A stretch of DNA of 64,000 bases from Flavobacterium psychraerolatum (GCF_025960985.1 NZ_JAOQMX010000005.1:1-64000), one strand, 5' to 3'; counted from the stretch's first letter, positions 9,353 through 19,525 are shown. Notes: generated from the sequence alone by a model not told the origin. A program made the numbers and translations.

Positions 9353-11767
9353 TTAATAAATACTTGGAAATTTATTCGGATTCGATTCGTTCATCATTGC
9401 ATAAACCTTTTCGTAAATATCTTCTATTGAAGGTTTCGAGAAGTAATCTCCATCAGTACCATAAGCAGGACGATGAGCTTTGGCTGATAATGTTTGTGGT
9501 CTACTGTCTAAATATTCATAAGCACCCTGATCGTCTATTATTTTCTGCAAAATATAAGCAGAGGCTCCACCAGGTACATCTTCATCGATAATCAAGAGTC
9601 GGTTGGTTTTTATAATACTTTTTACCAAATCATGTTTGATATCAAAAGGGAGTAGAGATTGTAAATCGATTACCTCACAATTAATTCCGTCTTCTGCTAA
9701 TTCAGAGGCAGCCTCCATTACCAAACGCAGAGTCGAGCCATAGGATACAAGCGTAATATCAGTACCTTTTCTTATGGTTTCTACTATACCAATTGGTGTT
9801 TTAAATTCTCCATAATTAGTAGGTGTTTTCTCTTTTAATCTATAACCATTTAAACATTCAATAACAATGGCAGGTTCATCACACTCCATTAAACTGTTAT
9901 AAAATCCAGCTGCTTTGGTCATATTTCTAGGTACTAAAACATGAATACCTCTCACAGCATTAATAATCATTCCCATTGGTGATCCAGAATGCCATACACC
10001 TTCAAGACGGTGTCCACGAGTACGAATGATTAAAGGTGCTTTTTGTCTACCAAAAGTACGGTACTGTAAAGTAGCTAAATCATCGCTTAAAATTTGAATC
10101 GCATATAGTAGGTAATCTAAGTATTGAATTTCGGCTATTGGCTTTAATCCTCTTAACGCCATACCAATTCCTTGCCCAATAATAGTTGCTTCACGAATAC
10201 CCACATCGGCTACACGTAATTCTCCAAATTTTTCTTGTAGTCCTTCAAGTCCTTGATTAACATCTCCTATATTTCCTGAATCCTCTCCAAATATTAAAGA
10301 TTCTGGATATTTAGTAAAAATAGCATCAAAGTTATCACGAATGATCATTCTACCGTCTGAGTCTTGTCTTTCATCTTCTTCAGAATAAGTTGGTGCTACT
10401 TCTTGTACAGAGGAAACGTTCCATTCTGATTCTGAAAACAAATGACGACTGAAAGCATCTTGGTATTTTTTAGTAAAGTTTGAAATCCATTGTAATAATT
10501 CTGCTTTTTCAATCCCAACTGGTAATAATCGCAACGATTTACGGGCAGAAACTAAGATTTCTTTTTTCAGAGGTTCTTTGATTCCGTTTAGTTTTTTGGC
10601 ATAGCTCAAAATTCCGTTTGGATTTTCAGCGGCTACAGCTATTTTTTCTAAGAGGAGTACAAGTTCTTTTTGTTCTGCAACAATTGGAGTAATAAAGCTT
10701 ATCCATGCTTTCTTTTTAGCTTCTAAAACCTCTTTTTTGGCAATGGCATCTATAGCATCTAATTCTTCAGGTGAAGCAATATTAATAGCAATCATCCACA
10801 AACGCATTTGTCGAACACAGTCATACTCTTTTTCCCAATCCAAACGCTGTTTGCTTTTATATCTTTCGTGAGAACCAGAACTAGAATGTCCTTGCGGTTG
10901 CGTTAATTGCTGCACGTGAATAAGTACTGGAATGTGCTTTTCTCGCGCAATATTATCTGCTCTTTGATATGCTGCAATTAGTTCCGAATAATCCCAGCCT
11001 TTTACTTTTATTATTTCTAGTCCATTAGTATTGTTTTCCTTTTGAAATCCTTTTAAAACCTCGGAGATATCTTCTTTAGTCGTTTGGTGTTTCGCATGAA
11101 CAGAAATTCCGTATTCATCATCCCATACACTTATTACCATTGGTACTTGTAAAACTCCAGCTGCATTGATAGTTTCAAAAAAAACGCCTTCGGTTGTGCT
11201 CGCGTTACCAATGGTTCCCCAAGCAATTTCATTTCCTTTATTAGAAAAATTTTCCTGATTCGGAATGTTATCAAAAGAACGGTAAATTTTGGATGCTTGT
11301 GCCAATCCTAATAATCGCGGCATTTGAGCAGCAGTAGGGGAGATGTCGGCACTAGAATTTTTTTGTTGTGCTAAATTTTTCCACGAGCCATCTTCGTTCA
11401 AACTGTGTGTTACAAAGTGACCACCCATTTGACGTCCTGCAGACATCGGTTCTTCATTAATATTGGTGTTACCATATAGACCGGCAAACAATTGTTCAAC
11501 AGTCAACTCACCAATGGCCATCATAAAAGTTTGATCACGATAATATCCTGAACGAAAATCACCATTTTTAAAAAATTTTGCCATGGTAATTTGTGGCAAT
11601 TCTTTTCCGTCACCAAAAATTCCAAACTTAGCTTTACCTGTCAACACTTCCTTCCGCCCCAATAAACTACATTCTCGACTAGTAATAGCGATAGTATAGT
11701 CTTTCAGTACTTCGGTTTTGAAATCTTCAAACGTTAAGGCAGTATTGCTTTTTTCTTTTATCATCAT
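9353..11767 (-). CDS. Fused 2-oxoacid dehydrogenase E1 (alpha + beta), thiamine diphosphate dependent
   Basis: The 804-residue protein is an alpha-type half (to about residue 430) fused to a beta-type transketolase half. It should decarboxylate a 2-oxoacid and pass the acyl group to a lipoyl E2; branched-chain 2-oxoacids are the usual annotation, but pyruvate cannot be excluded. The thiamine-binding segment reads GNASTTEG ... VWDDEYGIS, where classical E1-alpha has GDG ... ENNQYAIS, so both the GD and the NN signature are altered. The beta half carries FGEDSGNIGDVNQGL, the region around TRGHRLEGVWHSGSPMG, and a transketolase C-terminal domain. No E2 or E3 gene is nearby. Confidence 0.85.
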   Translation of the reverse strand: MMIKEKSNTALTFEDFKTEVLKDYTIAITSRECSLLGRKEVLTGKAKFGIFGDGKELPQITMAKFFKNGDFRSGYYRDQTFMMAIGELTVEQLFAGLYGNTNINEEPMSAGRQMGGHFVTHSLNEDGSWKNLAQQKNSSADISPTAAQMPRLLGLAQASKIYRSFDNIPNQENFSNKGNEIAWGTIGNASTTEGVFFETINAAGVLQVPMVISVWDDEYGISVHAKHQTTKEDISEVLKGFQKENNTNGLEIIKVKGWDYSELIAAYQRADNIAREKHIPVLIHVQQLTQPQGHSSSGSHERYKSKQRLDWEKEYDCVRQMRLWMIAINIASPEELDAIDAIAKKEVLEAKKKAWISFITPIVAEQKELVLLLEKIAVAAENPNGILSYAKKLNGIKEPLKKEILVSARKSLRLLPVGIEKAELLQWISNFTKKYQDAFSRHLFSESEWNVSSVQEVAPTYSEEDERQDSDGRMIIRDNFDAIFTKYPESLIFGEDSGNIGDVNQGLEGLQEKFGELRVADVGIREATIIGQGIGMALRGLKPIAEIQYLDYLLYAIQILSDDLATLQYRTFGRQKAPLIIRTRGHRLEGVWHSGSPMGMIINAVRGIHVLVPRNMTKAAGFYNSLMECDEPAIVIECLNGYRLKEKTPTNYGEFKTPIGIVETIRKGTDITLVSYGSTLRLVMEAASELAEDGINCEVIDLQSLLPFDIKHDLVKSIIKTNRLLIIDEDVPGGASAYILQKIIDDQGAYEYLDSRPQTLSAKAHRPAYGTDGDYFSKPSIEDIYEKVYAMMNESNPNKFPSIY

Positions 11768-11952
11768 TTAGTAAGGTATGGCTTTATTGCGCAAATTTAC
11801 TGAAAAACTAGGGAAATTCATAACACAATAAAAAAATATAACATTATTATTGTTGTCGATTTTGTAATAAAATCTACTTTTTATAGCTATTTTGGTTCGA
11901 AAGTAAATTAAAAAAATATATAGTATAAAAAAACATCAAATAATTGATAATT

Positions 11953-14784
11953 CTAAAACCACTTTCTATTAAAAAGATTCAAGACAATTGTTGGTGAAAA
12001 AGTAATTATAAAACGAATTTTTTCATTGTATTTATTGTCATTAAATTCCCAACCATTTGAAGAATAGACTGGAAGATAAACTTCAAAATAATCCGTTACT
12101 AAATTTAGCCTAATTCCACTATCAAATAATAATTGATCTTTGCGGTATTTGTTTTTCAAAAAACCTATATCACCATATACTTCGACCCAGTTCCATAATG
12201 TATAACCTCCATTAACGGCAGTAATCCACTGGTTTGCATATGGAGTCCCAAGTTTTGATTTAAAGCCTCCTTCGGCTATTATTAATTGTTGACTAAAGAA
12301 TCCTGAGTTTTCAGATCGACCATAATAATTGTAATCAAACATATAATCAGTAGGACGGTCCAGTGAAAAGCTAAAATAATCAGACTTAGTATTATTGTGC
12401 AAAAAACTAGCTGCATATAAACGTAGATTCACTCGGCGATTATTTTCGAATAATTCACGATAAGAAACTTCGACAATAGCTTTGCTAAATTTACTTGAAG
12501 CCTGTAGCTCCGTCATGAAACTAAAATGATTGGTTACTTCTGTTTTTGTATTGTAATATTTAGCATTAAATATTGAATAATTTTCTACAAAATCAGTCGG
12601 TGCTATTTTACTCACTTCTCTATTAACGATAACTTGTCGTAAATAGATTAATTCTTTTCTATTGTCTCTAAAGTTATCTTTGTTTCGAATATGAAGTTGT
12701 ATCGAAGGATTAAATTTCATGTAGGCGGCATCAGGAGCATAATGAAAATAAGAACCCGAAAATGTGTATCGAGCATTGTACAAAGCACTATTTCTGTAAT
12801 TGTGATTCACAGCTACAAAACCGGATCCAGATAATGTCTCCGACTTGGTTGAAAAAGAAGGGGTAACATCAAAAATAAAGGGTTTCTCCAAGATGGTTTT
12901 ATTATGTAAACGCATTCCTAAAATAAAACCGTCATACAAGTTATATTCCACTGTAGGGACATAAAGAATTTGGTTATAGTAGGGGTCTTCTAAATCCTTC
13001 ATAAAGACAAATTTTACTGGTCGATTGTTTGGGAAAAAACCTTTTAATGATTTCCAGTTATTTCTCAAGTTATACTCAGGAACTTCGTTTTTATAGTTCA
13101 AAACAATTTTATCAACTCCTTTTCTATTCATCGAATAAATACTATCTGTTGCTTGAGGATCAATCCACTTTTTGAAAATGATCTCCCCATCTTTCAACCC
13201 ATAGATGGGTACTGGTACAATAAATCCAGTTTTATTTCTAATCGAAAATGAAATGCTATCTTTTGTTTTTGAAACATTTACAAATTTGTAGTCAATTGCT
13301 TTTCTTGAATTAATGATAGTACTAAAAAACCAATTAATATCTTTTGGAGAATTCTTTTTTAAGATGTTTTCAAATTCATTTTCAAAAACTGCTTGCCCCA
13401 TTTTGGTAGCATAAAGTTCATGGATACTGTTTTCTACAACTTGATTTTCTAGATAATTGTCTAAGTATCGCAAGCTCAATCCTGCTCGATATTTACTAGC
13501 TATTTGCTCATTAAATTTAATCAAAGCATCCTTTGGAGTGTTCAATGGTTGGTCTAGGTTTTTTCTAGCCATCAACATATAAAAATAGCTGTATTGATCA
13601 TTAAAATCGATATTTGTCAAATTAAAGCTTTTCAATAACTTATAGTTGGCTGCACTCCCAAGCATTTTGGTATCTGCATGATTACTTTCGATGTACTTCA
13701 TCATGGTATAAATTTGGATAGCATCGTGTACCCAAGCTTCTTTTCTTTCGTCCAAAGCCAAACTATTTTTTAGGAAAACATTTAAGTAAGCCTTCATAAA
13801 TTTGATTTCATAGGCAAACGTATCCGAAAACGGACTGATAAAAGACGGCAATTGATTTAGACCATAAAAAGGATTTCGTTCATAATCCGTTTGGGTAACT
13901 ACTATTTTTTCAAAAGGATATTTACCTATAAAATTTTCTGCATAATGTGTAATACAGTCAATGATCAATGCTTTTTGGTTAGTCGATAATTTGGTATCTA
14001 CAATATTTGTTAGTATTTCTAATTCCTTATTTTGGTAACTAGTAAAAGTATTTTCTGTTTCTACTATCAAATTAAAATCTAATCTATTTTTTCCTTTTAG
14101 ATCATAATACGCATAACCATATTTTTCAAAAGAAAGACTACTATTTAAATCGGTTGTGACGGTATATTTTTTTGGGATTTTTAATGAAATATCATAATCT
14201 GAAATGGCATTGACAATATCGTCTAAGTTTTCATTATTATATTTTATAAAATTATGATTGCTGTAACGTGCTGGCGCAAGAAACCAGTTTTTTAAAGTCA
14301 TATTATCTTTCGAATCATATCCATACTTGGTAAAAGTATCGCTAGGTATTTTTACAAAATAGGTTAAGATCAAAGTTACTTTTTGATTGGGTGCTACTTT
14401 TTGTCTCAATCGTATGTGAATAACATCAGGTACATCCGTATTTCTTTCCCATGCCAATGGTAGTTTATTTTGATCAACTACAGTTATGCTTTGTGTACTT
14501 CCACGTTCTTCTTCTTTAGCCAAATGAAATCCTCTATAAAACTCATCAGAAAAACGTCGTGCCAATGGAGAATTAACATTGGAATATGCATTGTTCCAAT
14601 CATTCAAAATAATTGTACTCAACGAATCTGTAGATTGATTAAAATAGGTAATTTCTTGTTCTACATTTAAAATATGTGCATACGAATTGACTTCAACAAT
14701 CATTTTTGAATGATGCTGTCCGTATTGCTTCATGGAGTACAGAAGTATACAAGCTAGAAAGAAAGTTTTAGTAGATAAATTCAA
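11953..14784 (-). CDS. M1 aminopeptidase-like exported protein lacking HExxH, with barrel-like C-terminus
   Basis: This 943-residue protein starts with a signal peptide (residues 1-22). Residues about 25-500 resemble the N-terminal and catalytic regions of M1 metallopeptidases, including a W351-V-H-D354 segment where active enzymes have W-x-x-E-G. No HExxH is present in the expected place before it, so the zinc site seems lost. Residues from about 600 on alternate hydrophobic and polar residues like outer-membrane beta strands, and the protein ends in Phe, as many outer-membrane barrels do. It may be an inactive binding or assembly protein. The function is unknown and the family assignment is moderate. 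Confidence 0.6.
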   Translation of the reverse strand: MNLSTKTFFLACILLYSMKQYGQHHSKMIVEVNSYAHILNVEQEITYFNQSTDSLSTIILNDWNNAYSNVNSPLARRFSDEFYRGFHLAKEEERGSTQSITVVDQNKLPLAWERNTDVPDVIHIRLRQKVAPNQKVTLILTYFVKIPSDTFTKYGYDSKDNMTLKNWFLAPARYSNHNFIKYNNENLDDIVNAISDYDISLKIPKKYTVTTDLNSSLSFEKYGYAYYDLKGKNRLDFNLIVETENTFTSYQNKELEILTNIVDTKLSTNQKALIIDCITHYAENFIGKYPFEKIVVTQTDYERNPFYGLNQLPSFISPFSDTFAYEIKFMKAYLNVFLKNSLALDERKEAWVHDAIQIYTMMKYIESNHADTKMLGSAANYKLLKSFNLTNIDFNDQYSYFYMLMARKNLDQPLNTPKDALIKFNEQIASKYRAGLSLRYLDNYLENQVVENSIHELYATKMGQAVFENEFENILKKNSPKDINWFFSTIINSRKAIDYKFVNVSKTKDSISFSIRNKTGFIVPVPIYGLKDGEIIFKKWIDPQATDSIYSMNRKGVDKIVLNYKNEVPEYNLRNNWKSLKGFFPNNRPVKFVFMKDLEDPYYNQILYVPTVEYNLYDGFILGMRLHNKTILEKPFIFDVTPSFSTKSETLSGSGFVAVNHNYRNSALYNARYTFSGSYFHYAPDAAYMKFNPSIQLHIRNKDNFRDNRKELIYLRQVIVNREVSKIAPTDFVENYSIFNAKYYNTKTEVTNHFSFMTELQASSKFSKAIVEVSYRELFENNRRVNLRLYAASFLHNNTKSDYFSFSLDRPTDYMFDYNYYGRSENSGFFSQQLIIAEGGFKSKLGTPYANQWITAVNGGYTLWNWVEVYGDIGFLKNKYRKDQLLFDSGIRLNLVTDYFEVYLPVYSSNGWEFNDNKYNEKIRFIITFSPTIVLNLFNRKWF

Positions 14785-14902
14785 TTGAAAGAAGTTTGAT
14801 TGTTACTAATATACAGTAATAAAAAACTTTTAAATGGTTATCTAACAAAGCTTTTTAATAATTAAGATACGTATAAAAGTAATGAGAAGGTTTTATAAAA
14901 CC

Positions 14903-14928
14903 AAAAAGCTGCTTAAAGAAGCAGCTTT
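14903..14928 (-). terminator. Terminator of the LOG-family gene
   Basis: A 10-bp stem pairs 14905-14914 with 14919-14928 around a four-base loop; read on the minus strand a T-run follows. It sits five bases past the stop codon at 14933. Confidence 0.8.
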
Positions 14929-14932
14929 CGTA

Positions 14933-15661
14933 TTAAAAGTTTGGTTTTAAATTGTATTTCTTATAGAATGTATCCAATACATCAACTACTTCTTCAGCAG
15001 TATCCACAATTTTGATAATATTCAAATCTTGAGGACTGACAGTTTTTTCAGTTTCGATTAATATTAATTTAATCCAGTCGACCAAACCAGACCAGAAGGT
15101 ACTACCAACTAATATAATTGGGAATTTTGCAATTTTTTTGGTTTGTATCAAAGTTAGTGCTTCAAACAATTCATCCATAGTCCCGAATCCACCTGGCATC
15201 ACTACAAATCCTTGAGAATACTTTACGAAAATTACTTTTCGAACAAAGAAATAATCAAAATTCAAATTTTTATCCGTATCAATATAAGGATTGTAATGTT
15301 GTTCAAAAGGCAATACAATGTTCAATCCTACCGAAGGTGAACCAGCTAAATGCGCACCTTTATTACCAGCTTCCATAATTCCAGGACCTCCGCCAGTAAT
15401 CACACCGTAACCTGCTTTACCAATTTTGAAAGCGATGTCTTCCGCTAATCTGTAATACGGTTCGTCTGGTTTTGTCCTTGCAGAACCAAATATCGTCACG
15501 CAGGGTCCGATACGCCCCATAGTTTCATATCCATTTACAAATTCTGCCATGATTTTGAAAATCGCCCAGCTGTCATTGGTACGAATCTCATTCCATGTTT
15601 TTTGTTTTAAACTATCTTGAATTACTTTATCTTCATCATTATCAAAATCTTGAAGTCTCAT
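14933..15661 (-). CDS. LOG family protein (nucleoside 5'-monophosphate phosphoribohydrolase-like)
   Basis: The 242-residue cytosolic protein carries the LOG/lysine decarboxylase-like signature PGGFGTMDE and the nucleotide-binding GGGPGIMEAGNKGA loop in a Rossmann-like fold. LOG enzymes hydrolyse N6-substituted AMP to the free base and ribose-5-phosphate; bacterial members often act as AMP or purine nucleotide hydrolases (PpnN-like). The start MRLQDFDNDEDK and length suit this branch. It stands alone between two minus-strand genes. The physiological substrate is unknown. Confidence 0.88.
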   Translation of the reverse strand: MRLQDFDNDEDKVIQDSLKQKTWNEIRTNDSWAIFKIMAEFVNGYETMGRIGPCVTIFGSARTKPDEPYYRLAEDIAFKIGKAGYGVITGGGPGIMEAGNKGAHLAGSPSVGLNIVLPFEQHYNPYIDTDKNLNFDYFFVRKVIFVKYSQGFVVMPGGFGTMDELFEALTLIQTKKIAKFPIILVGSTFWSGLVDWIKLILIETEKTVSPQDLNIIKIVDTAEEVVDVLDTFYKKYNLKPNF

Positions 15662-15893
15662 ATATTTTTATTTTTTAAATTAAGGAAATAAGATAGAACC
15701 GTTATCAACAGATGAAATTGGAAAAATAGCTATAAAGAATTCTCATCACAAGTGATATAACGGTTGTAATCGACTAACGAATATAGTGTGTTTTTGTCTA
15801 TTAACAAACAAAAAATAGACTGATTTTTTGGTTTATGATGAAAAAAAAAGTGATTTTTATCTAAAAATAAATTATTGTTACTAAAAAATGAAT

Positions 15894-16310
15894 TTAAAGT
15901 AAAAATTTTGATTTGAGTGCAGGGGTAGGAATCATACAACTCTCTTTTTTACCAAACCAGTGGTATCTATTTTTGGCGATATAATCATAAATCCAGTTGC
16001 TGATTACTGTTGGAATAAACTGAAACACACCTATAACGGGTAAAAAACTACTCAAATCGGCTGCGATTTTTAATGCCGCTTGTGATTTGTAATAGTAGGC
16101 TTTTTGAGGAAGATATAGAATGATACTATCTATTTTTGAAGTATCTATGCCTATATAAGCAATGATTTCTTTTCCCAGATTAGACTGAATGGCTACAAAA
16201 CGAAATACATCTTTTTTATCATGCGTGATTATATAATTGACAGCGTTGTTACAAAGGTTACAAACGCCATCAAAAAGAATTATTTTTTTATTTTCAGGAA
16301 GATTCATCAT
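15894..16310 (-). CDS. DCC family thiol-disulfide oxidoreductase-like protein (DUF393)
   Basis: The 138-residue protein begins with FDGVCNLCN (about residues 13-21), the DxxCxxC motif that defines the DCC/DUF393 family, in a thioredoxin-like fold. The conserved RF.A.QS block follows (FRFVAIQSNLG), and the C-terminus has YDYIAKNRYHWFGKKESC. The family is predicted to be redox-active; no substrate is known. It follows mutS2 on the same strand after a 96-bp gap. Two ATG codons in tandem open the frame, so the start is uncertain by one residue. Confidence 0.85.
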   Translation of the reverse strand: MMNLPENKKIILFDGVCNLCNNAVNYIITHDKKDVFRFVAIQSNLGKEIIAYIGIDTSKIDSIILYLPQKAYYYKSQAALKIAADLSSFLPVIGVFQFIPTVISNWIYDYIAKNRYHWFGKKESCMIPTPALKSKFLL

Positions 16311-16406
16311 TTTTTTTTTTATAAATCAGCTATTCGAAAATTAAGTATAACAGTTGTAACTACAATGATACGATTCAAGGTATTTTTTGAAAACAAGATA
16401 TGTATT

Positions 16407-18575
16407 TTACTTCTTCTTAACAGCTTCTACCAGCTCCAATTCGTCTAAATTAACCTTGGAAGTAAAGATACCATAATTTACCGTAGCTTTCTTTTTCTCA
16501 ATACTATCAATGCTTCCCACCGCTTTTCCTTCAATCATACGGACTCTGTCACCTACTTTTAGTATATGTGTCGGTTTCACCACTATAGGTTTCAATTTCT
16601 TTTCTTTCTTTTCTTTACGTATTTCTTCTACTTGGACTTCTACTTCCTTGATTACTTCCTTTTTCTTTTCGACAATTGCTTTTGCTTCTTTTGGAGTTGC
16701 TTTTTTACGTTTTGAATTTTCTATTTCGATAATCTTTAAAAATTCACCAATAAGGTCTTTTTTATTTTTGTTATTAAAATATTTCTCCGAAATATCTTCA
16801 ATCTTTTGCCCAATGTAAATTGTCTTTTGATTACTGTCGTAGAGTTCTTGGTAGCTTTCTAGTTTTTGTTTGATTTTGACATTGATAGTCTCCATTTTTT
16901 TTCCTTCTTCGCGCGCTCTAGATTCTTCTTCTTTTAGCGTTTGTGACGTTTTTTCCATTTTAGAACGTTCCTTTTGCAAAGTAGCGATGGTTTTATCAAA
17001 ACGTACTTTTCCAACTTCGATCTTCTTTTTGGCTCGATTGATTAAACTAAATGGAATTCCGTTTTTCAAAGCGACCTCAAAAGTAAACGAACTTCCAGCT
17101 TGCCCAAGAACCAATTTATACATTGGTTCCAACGATTTTTCGTCAAAAAGCATATTGGCATTGGTAGCAAAAGGCAATTCATTAGCCAAAATTTTCAAGT
17201 TGGAGTAGTGGGTAGTAATGATTCCGAAAGCTTCACGATGGTAAAATTCTTCCAAGAAAATTTCAGCCAAAGCACCACCTAATTCAGGATCCGAACCGGT
17301 ACCAAATTCGTCAATCAAGAACATCGTTTTGTTGTTGCACTTCTTTAAAAAGTAGTTCATGTTTTTCAAACGGTAACTATAAGTACTTAAATGATTTTCA
17401 ATAGATTGATTATCTCCAATATCAGTAAGTATTCGATCGAAAAGAAAGGTTTCAGAACGCTCATGTACCGGAATTAACATTCCAGACTGCAGCATCAATT
17501 GTAATAATCCCACTGTTTTTAATGAGATCGTTTTTCCTCCCGCATTGGGTCCCGATATTACAATTATTCTATTTTCTTGTAAAAGTTCGATAGTTTGAGG
17601 ATGGGTAATTTCCTTTTTTTGTTTGTTATTCAAATACAAAATAGGATGGTAGGCATCTCTAAAATATAACCTTCTATTATCACTAATGGTTGGCATAATT
17701 CCGTTAATTCGATCAGCATATTTTGCTTTTGCCGCAATGACATCAATATCACTTAAAAAGTCTTGATATTGTTTCATTAAAGGTAAAAATGGGCGAACAC
17801 CGTTGGATAAGTTCTTTAGAATCCGCATGATTTCCTCTGCTTCCTCATATTCCAAATTACTTAACTCACGAGAGTACCTCAAGGTAGCTTCGGGTTCTAC
17901 ATAAGCGATACTTCCTGTTTTTGAACTTCCTAGAATTGTTCCTCGTACCTTACGGCGATACATGGCCAATACAGCCAAAACACGACGATTTTGTACAAAA
18001 CTTTCTTTAATATCATCCAAGTATCCCAAACCGTTGTATTGTGTCAAAGCGATGCCAAAACTCTGATTTACTTTCCCACGAACTGAGTTGATATTTCTTC
18101 GAATGTCAACCAACATAGGAGATGCATTGTCTTTTATTTCGCCATATTTGTCTACCACGGCATCAATTTGACTAATAAGATCCTTGGTCAATTCTACCTG
18201 AGATGCTCGTTTATTAATTTGTGGATAATAGTCATCAAATTTTCTTAGAAAATTCAATAAAAAATTGACTGTTGATGATAGGTTGGCTATTTTTCTAAAG
18301 CCACCAACTTCTAAAAAACTATCTTCTATGGATAGAAATTTAATTTCGTGCGTAATCGCCTCAAAACCATGGTTAGGAATGGCATTATTATTTTGAAAAG
18401 AAGACACGTATTCTGAAGTTTGCATCAAGGCATCCATCAGGCTTTCTTTGTCTCTAAAGGGAGTTATTTCGAGTGCTTTTTGCTTTCCTATATCTGTATT
18501 ACACATGTCTGAGATAGTCTCGAGTACGGTAGGAAATTGTAAGTCTTGTAATGTTTTTTCGGTAATGGATATCAT
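16407..18575 (-). CDS. mutS2: MutS2-family ATPase lacking the Smr nuclease domain
   Basis: The 722-residue protein has the MutS core and clamp region, then the ATPase with Walker A GPNAGGKT and Walker B FLIDEFGTGSDPE, followed by a long coiled coil rich in Lys and Glu (about 515-640). MutS2 proteins bind branched DNA or stalled ribosomes and usually end in an Smr endonuclease domain near residue 780. Here the protein ends after a small beta-rich domain (VGDRVRMIEGKAVGSIDSI) and no Smr motif is visible. Nuclease activity is therefore doubtful. The ATG at 18575 gives the usual start. The frame shows no sign of truncation by frameshift. Confidence 0.88.
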   Translation of the reverse strand: MISITEKTLQDLQFPTVLETISDMCNTDIGKQKALEITPFRDKESLMDALMQTSEYVSSFQNNNAIPNHGFEAITHEIKFLSIEDSFLEVGGFRKIANLSSTVNFLLNFLRKFDDYYPQINKRASQVELTKDLISQIDAVVDKYGEIKDNASPMLVDIRRNINSVRGKVNQSFGIALTQYNGLGYLDDIKESFVQNRRVLAVLAMYRRKVRGTILGSSKTGSIAYVEPEATLRYSRELSNLEYEEAEEIMRILKNLSNGVRPFLPLMKQYQDFLSDIDVIAAKAKYADRINGIMPTISDNRRLYFRDAYHPILYLNNKQKKEITHPQTIELLQENRIIVISGPNAGGKTISLKTVGLLQLMLQSGMLIPVHERSETFLFDRILTDIGDNQSIENHLSTYSYRLKNMNYFLKKCNNKTMFLIDEFGTGSDPELGGALAEIFLEEFYHREAFGIITTHYSNLKILANELPFATNANMLFDEKSLEPMYKLVLGQAGSSFTFEVALKNGIPFSLINRAKKKIEVGKVRFDKTIATLQKERSKMEKTSQTLKEEESRAREEGKKMETINVKIKQKLESYQELYDSNQKTIYIGQKIEDISEKYFNNKNKKDLIGEFLKIIEIENSKRKKATPKEAKAIVEKKKEVIKEVEVQVEEIRKEKKEKKLKPIVVKPTHILKVGDRVRMIEGKAVGSIDSIEKKKATVNYGIFTSKVNLDELELVEAVKKK

Positions 18576-18705
18576 TGGTGGTATGAGATTCTTTTGTGCA
18601 AAAATAGTTAATAGAAAAGATTATATAGCAGACATTGACGAAGTTTTCACAAATGTTTAAAGGAGATACTATATGACTTTTGTGGATCTTTGTATTTTCT
18701 CTATG

Positions 18706-18713
18706 TATATTTG
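18706..18713 (+). promoter_or_regulatory. Promoter -7 box for ung
   Basis: An exact TATATTTG, with a TTTG at 18679-18682 (23-base spacing), predicts a transcript start near 18720. This falls after the upstream in-frame ATG at 18690 and before the one at 18732, so it decides the start of ung. Confidence 0.7.
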
Positions 18714-18731
18714 CAAAATAACTTTGAAACT

Positions 18732-19403
18732 ATGCAAGTATTATTACCTCCAGATTGGCAAACTATTTTAAAAGAAGAAACTCAAAAACCATATTTTCAA
18801 GCGTTACAGCAAGCTGTGACTACTGCTTATCAAGAAAACACATGTTTTCCGCCACAGGAATTAATTTTCTCCACCTTTGAACGTTGTTCATTTGAAGATA
18901 TTAAAGTAGTTATAATTGGCCAAGATCCCTATCATGGAGATGGTGAAGCCAATGGGTTAAGTTTTTCTGTGAACGATGGAGTTCGAATTCCACCTTCTTT
19001 GCGAAATATTAATAGGGAGCTATGCGATGACTTGGATTCTATCTTTATGCCGACCTCGGGTAATTTGGAACATTGGGCCAAACAAGGCGTTTTACTTTTG
19101 AATGCTACTTTGACTGTTCAAAAAGATATTCCTAACAGTCATAAACATCTTAAATGGAATTTATTTACAGATGCTGTGATTCAAAAAATATCTGATGAAA
19201 AGGAAAATGTGATCTTTTTACTTTGGGGTGGATTTGCACATAAAAAAGGAGCTAAAATTGATAGAAATAAACATCTTGTTCTAACATCTGGACATCCTTC
19301 ACCCATGAGTGCTAATCAAGGAAAATGGTTTGGAAATAAACATTTCAGTCAAACTAATACCTATTTAAAAACGAAAGGGTTACAAACTATTATTTGGCTG
19401 TAA
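18732..19403 (+). CDS. ung: Uracil-DNA glycosylase, family 1
   Basis: The enzyme excises uracil from DNA. The frame opens at 18690, but the predicted transcript begins near 18720, so I place the start at 18732 (MQVLLPPDW), giving 224 residues, the normal family length. The water-activating motif is VIIGQDPYHG, the DNA-intercalation loop is GHPSPMSANQG with the catalytic His, and the uracil-binding LLLNATLTV is present. It is a lone gene, ending at a terminator shared with mscS. Confidence 0.95.
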   Translation: MQVLLPPDWQTILKEETQKPYFQALQQAVTTAYQENTCFPPQELIFSTFERCSFEDIKVVIIGQDPYHGDGEANGLSFSVNDGVRIPPSLRNINRELCDDLDSIFMPTSGNLEHWAKQGVLLLNATLTVQKDIPNSHKHLKWNLFTDAVIQKISDEKENVIFLLWGGFAHKKGAKIDRNKHLVLTSGHPSPMSANQGKWFGNKHFSQTNTYLKTKGLQTIIWL

Positions 19404-19498
19404 AAGATTATCGTTATTACATCCAATTTTAAGGATTTAGTACACTTTAGGTAATTATTATAAATAAATCACCTTAAGTCATCTTGAGATAAAACAAC

Positions 19499-19525
19499 AA
19501 AAGCAACTCACTACAAGTTGCTTTT
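19499..19525. terminator. Bidirectional terminator, ung / mscS
   Basis: A 10-bp perfect stem pairs 19499-19508 with 19516-19525 around a seven-base loop. It ends in T-rich sequence on both strands, between the convergent stop codons at 19403 and 19571. Confidence 0.8.

Noticed and set aside
15730-15939. 69-codon open frame between the LOG and DCC genes
   Set aside because: It overlaps the DCC gene end and is low-complexity AT-rich sequence with no family signal.
18690-18731. Upstream ATG of ung
   Set aside because: The promoter box at 18706-18713 places the transcript start downstream of it.
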